Origin: Acidobacteriota bacterium | GTDB lineage: Bacteria > Acidobacteriota > Thermoanaerobaculia > Multivoradales > J023 | DNA length: 52,214 nucleotides | Reading direction: 5' to 3' | Assembly: GCA_029263395.1 (NCBI GenBank) | Contig: JAJCXO010000226.1 | Coordinates: forward strand, 1-52,214 | Shown: in pieces, positions 26,055 to 33,087 of the stretch | How positions within the stretch are numbered: position 1 is the stretch's first letter | How the letters are laid out: the number at the start of each line of letters is the position of its first letter | Program-made: the position numbers and the translations under genes | Notes under the pieces: model-generated | Seen by the model: only the letters and a program-made list of their open reading frames with translations | The model's database searches: none | What the model was told of the DNA's origin: nothing

Positions 26055-26104
26055 GGGTTGCCTTCCTCTACGGCTCGCTGTGGCGGGCCGGAAAATGTCT
26101 GATG

Positions 26105-26138
26105 AAAAGCCCGAGGCTCGACCCGAAGGCCAAGCCTC
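26105..26138 (-). terminator. Intrinsic terminator or attenuator before the TonB receptor gene
   Basis: On the minus strand GAGGCT-T-GGCC-TTCG-GGTC-G-AGCCTC forms a stem closed by a TTCG tetraloop (26113-26138), followed by GGGCTTTT. It lies about 50 bp past the nearest alternative stop of the His-rich gene and 50 bp before the receptor ATG. It either ends the His-rich transcript or attenuates read-through into the receptor gene. Confidence 0.75.
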
Positions 26139-26188
26139 AACCAGCGCTCTAGAACCTTTCGGTCCAGAGCGGTTCAGTAAGCGACCGC

Positions 26189-26828
26189 CTAGTGTTCCGG
26201 GGTCGGAACATCGTGGTGGTCGTACTTGTGGAGGTCCGCCGCGCACGGCGTTGGGTGGCCCCCGGGCCCGGGGGGGGGGGGTGGGCAGGCTGTCGGGAAG
26301 GTCGCGGGGTGTTGTTGTTGGGGCTGGGGATCTTAGTAGGGGGGCGACCAGAAGCAGGGCAGTCCGCGGAGTGTCGAGCGTCAAGCCGCCGACGACGATT
26401 GGGTCAGCTGACGGGTCCGGCGTCGGTGCTGGCTCGGTGGGTGGGTGCCGGTCGTCTGTCTTGGTTTGCCGGGCTTCCGCTAGGTTCCGGTCGTGGTGAG
26501 CGCCAGGTGAGTGCCGATGGTGTTGATGAGCGGGGCCATGTCGGTGGCCTGGTGCAGGCTCTTGGACTGGCGTCTCGGCGACATCTGTACCCTCGTGCTG
26601 ATGAGGTCCGATGAAAAAATGATGATGGTGCCGCTCGCTGCTAGCTCTGCGGACCGTGTCAGCATGGGGAGCCTGGCCGTCGCTTTGGGCAGCACCATGG
26701 GGAGGTATGCCATCGCGATGGATATGGTGCCCCGGTCGCAGAAGCTCGCTACCCAAGCCGAGGAGCATCGTCACGGTCAATAGACCGGCAATTGAGGAAG
26801 CTCGGAGGCGATCAGCGAGGTGGATCAT
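26189..26828 (-). CDS. Histidine-rich exported protein, 3' end uncertain because of a G12 tract
   Basis: It starts at the ATG at 26828 with a membrane or signal segment (IAGLLTVTMLLGLGSELL), then is very rich in His, Pro, Thr and Asp (HHHHFFIGPHQHEG; GHRHGPAHQHHRH), as in metal-binding periplasmic proteins. The frame as given runs without stop through 26281-26270, a run of 12 G (C on the coding strand), and on into the TonB receptor. The intervening stretch lacks coding character and holds a terminator. One base fewer in the tract would end the gene at 26189. The end coordinate given assumes this. It probably binds metal; the function is not known. Confidence 0.55.
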
Positions 26829-26977
26829 CGGCGTTGAGTCTGCGTTGGGGGCTCTATCAGAGGTTCTCAGGGAGGTTGCGCGAGTTGTTTTGGAGCCTAT
26901 CCCTTATCTTCGTTCTTTACCTTCGCGGATGGTTCCCAACAGGATGTGTAAGCATAGCGTCGGTCGACTATCGGAAG

Positions 26978-27166
26978 CTAACGCGCAAACGTACTGAGTA
27001 GCAGCAGCGTATTGGCAACCACGATGATCGGGCCGCCGATCCGAAAGAGCTGCAGCAGTTTTTCCTTCGTCTCCACCGTCTGCGCACGGCTACTGAGAGC
27101 CAGCCAGCCGTAGCCAATGCCGCAGACCCAAAGGCCAATCAGGATGCCAATGGCATAAGAAATCAT
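26978..27166 (-). CDS. Small two-span membrane protein, unknown
   Basis: A 62-residue protein with two hydrophobic segments (about 5-25 and 43-60) separated by a basic loop. AAAGG precedes the ATG at 27166. It sits upstream of the His-rich gene on the same strand with a 149-bp gap. No family is recognised. It is supported mainly by composition and the ribosome-binding site. Confidence 0.5.
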   Translation of the reverse strand: MISYAIGILIGLWVCGIGYGWLALSSRAQTVETKEKLLQLFRIGGPIIVVANTLLLLSTFAR

Positions 27167-27453
27167 GGGCTGCCTTTCTATGACTCAGGGCGTTCCGCAG
27201 TCAACTCGTCGGGAGCGATCAATTGCGGGCGATGTTTTCGACCATACTTCCGTGAGTGTAACGGTTCGCTGCCGAGGTTCCGTCTGGCATGGTCCTGCCC
27301 CGTCGAGTGAACGTGTTCGCTGGATCAGTGCATGAGTTTACCGCGAACCGACGCGGAAGCCTGGCCAGCAGATCTCGATTAGCTTTGGCGTTCTAGCGTC
27401 GAGCCAGCCTCGACGCGTTGAATTTTCTCGAAGAGCTTGTTTGGCTAGCGCTG

Positions 27454-28248
27454 CTAGCGCCGAAAGAGCATCCAGCAACCGGCGCCGGCCAGTATCAGAA
27501 ATAGAAGAGCGAGGCCGGAGGGGCTCAGCGACGGGATGGGGTCGATACAACTCAACTCGCCGTTGGACGTACTGCGACAGCCGCCAGGGATGCCGTCGAG
27601 GGTGAGGGCTGCGAGGCAGACGTCGCCGGTGTCGCCGGTCGCGGAATCACCAACACAGACCAACCAGTCGCCGTTACCGCGTTCATCGTTGAAGTCGGCG
27701 AGGTTAACCCCGGGACCGGTGTCTGGGAAGGGGAAGTAGTCGCAAATCGCGTCGTCCTGACAGGCGAATTCGGTTCCGCCGATAGTCGTGCCCATGGCCT
27801 CAGCGCTGTCGGTCGCGTCGTCGTCGAAGGTGAACGGCGAGGTCTCGATGAGATCGGAGCTGTCACCGCAGCAACCGGTGCCGTCGTCGGCAGGCTCGGC
27901 GAAGTCTGCACGGCTCTGCAAGGTGACGACCGTCCCCTGGGGGCTGACAACTTTGATCGTCAGATCGCCAATCCAAGTGTGATTCAGGCTGAGGTCGACG
28001 TTGACGTCGGTAACGAGCAGATCGACGCCCGGGACCGTCAAGCAGGCCATCGACGCCAGCGATCCGTCGTAAGCGTCGTCGGGGATGGCGGTACAGGTGC
28101 CGTCAGGAGTGTAGGTACCCGTGGGTTCACCCGAAGCGAGTTTCGCCGGGTCGGTCGGTAGCGCCGCCAAGGGCGCAACGAGGATGGTTCCGAATAGAAG
28201 TGCGAGACTTGACTGACGTGCGGAGATCGTACGTGCGGAGATCGACAT
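27454..28248 (-). CDS. Exported P-domain (Homo-B) protein with IPTL-type C-terminal anchor
   Basis: A 264-residue protein started at the ATG at 28248 because a perfect AAGGAGG lies nine bases upstream. A signal peptide ends near APLAA. Residues about 60-230 resemble the proprotein convertase P domain (HTWIGDLTIKVVSPQG ... NGDWLVCVGDSATGDTG). The C-terminus is DPIPSLSPSGLALL, a hydrophobic helix, then an RR cluster, as in IPTL/PEP-CTERM sorting signals cleaved by exosortase-like enzymes. Cysteines are frequent, including a CC pair. It is probably displayed on the surface or in the extracellular matrix; the P domain is usually a fold-stabilising or binding module. Confidence 0.8.
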   Translation of the reverse strand: MSISARTISARQSSLALLFGTILVAPLAALPTDPAKLASGEPTGTYTPDGTCTAIPDDAYDGSLASMACLTVPGVDLLVTDVNVDLSLNHTWIGDLTIKVVSPQGTVVTLQSRADFAEPADDGTGCCGDSSDLIETSPFTFDDDATDSAEAMGTTIGGTEFACQDDAICDYFPFPDTGPGVNLADFNDERGNGDWLVCVGDSATGDTGDVCLAALTLDGIPGGCRSTSNGELSCIDPIPSLSPSGLALLFLILAGAGCWMLFRR

Positions 28249-28323
28249 GTGATTTGCCCTCCTTGACGGTCGGTTTTCGAAACCTGCCAGGCCCGTGCGT
28301 TCAAGGCCTAGTGCGAGCACTGT

Positions 28324-28359
28324 AGTTGATCAAACATTGTAAGTTGATCAAACATTGTA
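28324..28359. repeat. 18-bp exact direct repeat
   Basis: AGTTGATCAAACATTGTA occurs twice head to tail (28324-28341, 28342-28359), each with a TTGATCAA palindrome. It lies about 80 bp upstream of the P-domain gene start. On the minus strand each unit contains TACAAT, a good -10 sequence, so the duplication may affect that promoter. Confidence 0.85.
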
Positions 28360-28529
28360 GCAATCTTAGACCGATCCTCTGACAGACCCCTGAATCTTCG
28401 CTTTAGGGCCGGATCAATCGAGGTTTCTCGTCGACGGTGCCATTCGCAGGTTACGTTGATATAGGAGAATGGCTATGCAATAGTTGCAGCGTGACTTGGA
28501 GAAGTATCGATGTTGCAGGTTGTTGGCCA

Positions 28530-30107
28530 ATGGTTGTAGGCCGTCGGTTAGCCGCAGCGAGCCTCATTGCGGCGATGCTCAGTGCCCTGCCGCTCGAGGC
28601 TGGCTCGGTGCCTCTGCCGAACTGTCCACCCGCGGCAACACCGGTTGAACTGGTAACCCCTACAGTGTTGGGGAATGGCACACCAGGGAGTGTCACCACC
28701 GCGGCGATCCAGGCGGCCCTCGACGTCGGCGGGCATATCACCTTTGATGTCGGACCGGGCCCGGTCACTGTAGAGCTCGACGCCGAGCTGGTGGTCAGTC
28801 GTGAGACGGTGCTCGATGGTGCGGGGGTGGTCACGCTCTCCGGTGGGCAGAGCCATCGCGTGTTATTGATCACAAATCCGAGCAACCTCATCTACACCGT
28901 GACGCTCCAGAATCTGGGGATCACCCAGGGGGCGACGCCGTCAGGTAGCGGCGCCGGCGTCTACAAGCCTTCGGGTGGCCCATGGCAGGCGGTGAGCCTG
29001 GTCGCGATCAACTCCAGCTTTACGGACAACGTCGCGATCGCCGTCGAGCAGGACGCTGGGGGCGGTGGTATCTACGCCATTGGCATGGACTCCGTGATCC
29101 TTCAGGATGTGACGTTCGACGGCAACCGCGGCGCCAATGGTGGCGCCCTCTACTCCCTCGGTAGTCGGGTGGTGACCGTGGTCGATAGTGTGTTCATCGA
29201 CAATCAGGCGACCGGCGACGACGGCAATCCAGGCAACGGTGGCAATGGCGGTGCAATCGGGGTGGACGGCGCGGAGCGGCAAGTGAGCCTGTGCGGTGTT
29301 GACCTGGTCGACAATCGGGCCAACGCGTTTGGCGCCGGCTTCTTCAGCGTCATGTATGACACCGCGAGCTCCACGACCTTCAATGCGTGTTTGTTCGACC
29401 ATAACGTCAACCCCACGGCAACCGAGTTTGCCGGCGGCGCCTATCTCCAAGGCGGTCCGTTTGCGATCTACAACACCACCTTCGCCTTCAACGAAGCAGA
29501 GGCGATTGGTGCGCTGTTCCTGGGACCCGGAGCCGTCGGGGAGATTGTGAACTCCACTTTCCACGGCAACATGGCCCGCACCGGTTTGGCTGGCGGTCTG
29601 TTCGTCTCTACCGACGAGCCGGTGGCGATCACTCACACCACCATCGAGGGCAACCTGGCTTTGGGGCCGGTGGCTTTTGCCGCCGGCATTCAGGTGAATG
29701 CGGTGAATGCCGTCACCCTGACCAACAGTCTGCTGGTCAACAATATCGGTGGCAACGAATTCAACCCCTGGAACATTCGCAACGAGGTCGGCGACGGCGG
29801 CGGTAATCTGCAATGGCCTCCCGAACGCCCCAACGGTCAGGCTGAACAGCCAGCCACCGCCACCGTCGTGTGGGCCGATCCGTTGCTAGGGGCGCTCGCA
29901 GCTCATGGTGGGCCCACGCCGACCATGCCCCTGGGCAGCGCCAGCCCGGCGCTGGAGGCGGGTGTCGTCCTGGGTACACCGTCCGCCGATCAGCGTGGTG
30001 TCAACCGGACGCCGGTGCCGGATGCCGGGGCTTATGAGGGCACCAGCGGCGAGGTGTTCAGTGACGGCTTCGAGTCGGGGGATACCTCCGCTTGGAGTAG
30101 TCGCTAG
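28530..30107 (+). CDS. Exported right-handed beta-helix protein with FESGDTSAW tail
   Basis: A 525-residue secreted protein. I start it at the ATG at 28530 (AGGT about 12 bases upstream), which begins a normal signal peptide (MVVGRRLAAASLIAAMLSALPLEAGS). The body has repeated polymorphic/pectin-lyase beta-helix turns (GGGIYAIGMDSVILQDVTFDGN, GGAYLQGG, NSTFHGNMA, GGLFVS) and ends in a choice-of-anchor-like region (GGPTPTMPLGSASPALEAG ... DQRGVNR). The final residues are DGFESGDTSAWSSR. It is probably an adhesin, a surface layer component or a polysaccharide-binding protein. Enzyme residues cannot be assigned. Confidence 0.85.
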   Translation: MVVGRRLAAASLIAAMLSALPLEAGSVPLPNCPPAATPVELVTPTVLGNGTPGSVTTAAIQAALDVGGHITFDVGPGPVTVELDAELVVSRETVLDGAGVVTLSGGQSHRVLLITNPSNLIYTVTLQNLGITQGATPSGSGAGVYKPSGGPWQAVSLVAINSSFTDNVAIAVEQDAGGGGIYAIGMDSVILQDVTFDGNRGANGGALYSLGSRVVTVVDSVFIDNQATGDDGNPGNGGNGGAIGVDGAERQVSLCGVDLVDNRANAFGAGFFSVMYDTASSTTFNACLFDHNVNPTATEFAGGAYLQGGPFAIYNTTFAFNEAEAIGALFLGPGAVGEIVNSTFHGNMARTGLAGGLFVSTDEPVAITHTTIEGNLALGPVAFAAGIQVNAVNAVTLTNSLLVNNIGGNEFNPWNIRNEVGDGGGNLQWPPERPNGQAEQPATATVVWADPLLGALAAHGGPTPTMPLGSASPALEAGVVLGTPSADQRGVNRTPVPDAGAYEGTSGEVFSDGFESGDTSAWSSR

Positions 30108-30239
30108 AAGGCCCGCCCGTCAACACATCCGATTCGGTGTCAGAAATACGTACGGCCTGAAACTTGTTCGACGTACGGCATCAGGCTAAACTGTCACCGG
30201 TACAGATCAGAACTCTGAGACTCCGATCCGGAGGCCGTC

Positions 30240-30458
30240 ATGACCGCATCTGAGCTACGTCGGAACATCTACCAACTTCTCGATCAGGTTCTCGAAACTG
30301 GTGTGCCCTTGGAGGTTGAGCGCAAAGGGAGAAAGCTGAGCATCGTACCCGAGCCGCCGCGCACCAAGCTCGACAATCTGAAACGACGGGAAGGTTATCT
30401 GCTTGGTGATCCAGAGGATATCGTCCACCTGGATTGGTCCAAGGAGTGGCGCCCCTGA
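30240..30458 (+). CDS. Phd/YefM-type antitoxin
   Basis: A 72-residue protein. TASELRRNIYQLLDQVLETGVPLEVERKGRKLSIVP matches the Phd/YefM DNA-binding fold, and the C-terminal part (DIVHLDWSKEW) would bind the toxin. The stop overlaps the toxin reading frame. It represses its own promoter in known relatives. Confidence 0.8.
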   Translation: MTASELRRNIYQLLDQVLETGVPLEVERKGRKLSIVPEPPRTKLDNLKRREGYLLGDPEDIVHLDWSKEWRP

Positions 30459-30841
30459 TCTACCTCGATACCCATGTTGTTGCCTGGCTCTTCCTCGGTG
30501 ACCTCCAACGCATTCCAAAGGCAGCACAGAAAGCGATCAACAACAACGAACTGCTGATCTCACCGATGGTTCTCGTCGAGTTGCAGTACCTCTTTGAGGT
30601 TGGCCGGACCGCAGAGACCTCAGAAAGGGTTTTCGAGAGTCTAGACGTCGAACTCGGCCTCAAGGTCTGCGATCTACCCTTTCCTCAGGTAGCACGCCGC
30701 GCCTTCGATGTGAGCTGGACTCGCGACCCGTTTGACCGTCTTATCGTGAGCCAGGCAAGCTTGCGCGAGGCAAAGCTGGTGACCAAAGATCGGGAAATTC
30801 ATCGCTACTATTCGGCCGCAGTGTGGTCCGATCCGGCGTAA
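30434..30841 (+). CDS. PIN-domain (VapC-like) RNase toxin
   Basis: A PIN protein of about 130 residues. The acidic sites are visible: Asp in IYLDTH, Glu in VLVELQYLF, and Asp in TRDPFDRLIV. It likely cleaves tRNA or rRNA when freed from the adjacent antitoxin. The start is uncertain: TTG at 30434, GTG at 30446, or a coupled start overlapping the antitoxin stop at 30456, which has AAGGAG eight bases before it. Confidence 0.85.
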   Translation: MVQGVAPLIYLDTHVVAWLFLGDLQRIPKAAQKAINNNELLISPMVLVELQYLFEVGRTAETSERVFESLDVELGLKVCDLPFPQVARRAFDVSWTRDPFDRLIVSQASLREAKLVTKDREIHRYYSAAVWSDPA

Positions 30842-30990
30842 GTTGACCTACGTGCAGGTGCTTAGAGATTCGTAACGCAGAGTTGGCGGAAAGGACGTTC
30901 TCACCGAGGTCTGACTTGCCACAGCCTTTTAGCTCAACTGATTACTGCTGTCTCTCGCCGCGATGGACGGAGTCATTTAGAGGAACAAGA

Positions 30991-31680
30991 ATGCCGACAG
31001 CAACATCCAACGGCGATTTTGCGCTTCCCAAGCTGATTGCAGCGCTCATTCTAGCCAGTGCGATCTGCGTCCCGTCGATTTTCGGGGAGCAAACCGAGTC
31101 AGAACCACCGCCGCACGGTCTTCCGGCAGACGGTGTTCAACTCACCTTTTTCGAGGTTTCTTCTTACAGCGTCTGGCCTGAAGGTACCTCACCCACGGAA
31201 GAGCTCAATGCTGGCTTGCCCCATCTAAAACAGGCAGCTGCGGCCGCGCCCTTAGTCGTGCTGTCTGCGGAGGACATCGCCTCTTACAGTCTGTGCCCAC
31301 TCCATCTCGAGTTTGTCCTCAGTGAAAACGGAACCAAGCGGCTGCTCGAAGCGATCGAGGGGGCAGATCCCGAGTTCTCCCGAAGCTCCTTTGGGTTCCC
31401 CTCGCTTCTTGGCAAGGGTTTCTTACTGAGCTTCGCCGGCCGCGGGGTCCTGGGCGGGGAGGGCTCTTTCAGGGGAACCCCTCGCATTTACCGGTCTCCG
31501 GTCGTGATGGCTAGGTTCGATCCACCTGCTATTGCTCTACAGATGCAGCCTTGGGGCAACTATGTTGATCTCGATAGCTTTGACTTGGACAAGGCATGGA
31601 AGTTGGACCGGGCCGGAATCCGCCAATACCTTGACGGCGCAGAGTTGCCGATGAACTCGTGCGGGGAAGTCTGGATTTGA
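30991..31680 (+). CDS. Hypothetical exported protein
   Basis: A 229-residue protein from the ATG at 30991, which has GAGGA six bases upstream. The signal peptide is LPKLIAALILASAICVPSIF, probably cleaved after FGEQ. The mature part is mixed alpha/beta, with no motif I recognise and one pair of cysteines (LCP, NSCGE). It follows the PIN pair with a 149-bp gap, so it is probably independent. Confidence 0.6.
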   Translation: MPTATSNGDFALPKLIAALILASAICVPSIFGEQTESEPPPHGLPADGVQLTFFEVSSYSVWPEGTSPTEELNAGLPHLKQAAAAAPLVVLSAEDIASYSLCPLHLEFVLSENGTKRLLEAIEGADPEFSRSSFGFPSLLGKGFLLSFAGRGVLGGEGSFRGTPRIYRSPVVMARFDPPAIALQMQPWGNYVDLDSFDLDKAWKLDRAGIRQYLDGAELPMNSCGEVWI

Positions 31681-31816
31681 GGCTCGACGCTGTTAGTTGA
31701 GTCGCGACCATCCGGCCGAGCCGTGAGCCTGAAGAGGCCAGCATCATTAGAGCGCTCGTCTTCCTCTGGAGAGGTGGTGTGACTGAGCTGTGGGGCTGAG
31801 AACGCGTCCTCGAGCG

Positions 31817-31998
31817 TCGATTGTGGTCTCCTGACGCTGCAGAGAGTGCAATCGACGCTCGATCGTGGCGTCCTGACGTTGCCGAGAGCGCGATCGACGC
31901 TAGATCGCGGTGTCCAGACGTTGTCGGGAGTGCAATTGACGCTCGATCGTGGTTTCCTGACGTCTGGGAACCCCTGATCGACGCTCATCGAGCGCTTG
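31817..31998. repeat. 42-bp-period intergenic array
   Basis: Four units of exactly 42 bp begin at 31817, 31859, 31901 and 31943, with a partial fifth at 31985. The core is TCGATCGTGG...CCTGACG...GATCGACGC. Unit junctions form a palindrome, for example GCGATC (31890-31895) with GATCGC (31903-31908). It lies in the 31681-32096 gap; no gene is seen there. Confidence 0.9.
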
Positions 31999-32096
31999 AC
32001 GCTTGCAGTGGAGGAGGTGTACCCGTCATCAGGGGAGCGCCGCGGCGGCACAGGTCGCACAAGCGGGGCCTGGTTCGATCACCTATTCTCCTTTCA

Positions 32097-32297
32097 TCAC
32101 GTAGCCGCATTGAGCAGCTCGTCAAGATCCACGTCCGGAATCGCCGGTCGCAAGGCATCCAATCTCTGTGGCGTTTGACCCAGCACAACTTCGAGTAGGC
32201 CGTGCCCAAACTCTGTGTTGAATTGCTCCATCATTGTGCGGGTGAGTTGTAGATCGGCTCTGGCTTCGGCCAGGCCATATTTTCCCATTTCAGTCAT
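32097..32297 (-). CDS. Small acidic hypothetical protein
   Basis: A 66-residue protein from the ATG at 32297, preceded by GAGAGG at nine bases. It is helical, starts MTEMGKYGLAEARADLQL, with an acidic C-terminus (DVDLDELLNAAT), and has no membrane segment. No family is recognised. It could be the surviving end of a longer gene. Confidence 0.45.
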   Translation of the reverse strand: MTEMGKYGLAEARADLQLTRTMMEQFNTEFGHGLLEVVLGQTPQRLDALRPAIPDVDLDELLNAAT

Positions 32298-32559
32298 AGT
32301 GTAGTGACCTCTCTGAAAGTCCGGCCACGCGCGCCGAGTTGGTCGGCGGGAGTGAAGTGGGACGCGCTCCCAGTCCATACCCTCGACTCGCGCCAGAACC
32401 TACCGGCGAGGAAACACCGACAGTTCCTGAGAAGGCCCTCTGAGTTCGGCCTCAGAGTCCTACATCTACATCACAGGCGGCATCACAACACCCCGGGATT
32501 TCGGATCCGTTTTGTCGTGACAATTCTCCTTTCCGATTAAATCTGACTATCCTCTTGAT

Positions 32560-33030
32560 GATCTCCCTGGCGCAACCGCGATCGGGGCCTGGCTTTCTCC
32601 GTGAGGGCGAAACACTTCCCATGTGTTGTTGCCGTTCACAAACGAAGACTCTGGAATCAACGTCGCAAACCGTGTCTCTCCTCGTTTCGTTTGATAGGTC
32701 GTGAGCGTGGCTCGAATCACGCCGTTCAATACGATAGCCAAGTCGATGGGTACTACCGGCGACGAGCGAGTAGCCATCAAAGAGCCAATCGAGCTCCAAG
32801 CCCAGGGCTTCAACAATTGTCGGCAAGACATCAATGCTCTCCACCGCCCGGTCATCGATAAAGCCTTCTCTCTGACCCGGAAACTTTATGAACAAGGGCA
32901 CATGGTGGTTTCAGCTTCCGCCATTGATCGTAAAAAGCCGGAAGGCTCATAGGATTGACCGTGATCGGCTGTGATGATCAGTAGGTATCGCTTCCGAACT
33001 TGCGGCGAAGGCTCCAGGTGGTGGGACGTG
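32560..33030 (-). pseudogene. Remnant of a membrane-type sulfatase (alkaline phosphatase superfamily)
   Basis: One frame reads LLIITADHGQSYEPSG, the sulfatase TADHG metal-site motif. About 25 codons later the similarity moves to another frame with HVPLFIKFPGQ and DDRAVESIDVLPTIVEALGL. A third frame further on may carry the tail. There is no start, no N-terminal catalytic half and at least one frameshift. This is a decayed C-terminal fragment. Confidence 0.6.
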
Positions 33031-33087
33031 ATTCACGTTGCATGACGAACTGAAGAGGTTTGCGGGGGCGGTTAGTCTTCAAAGCGC

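Noticed and set aside
25778-26140. Alternative frame across the TonB receptor start as a gene
   Set aside because: It overlaps the signal peptide and plug of the receptor and has no start context.
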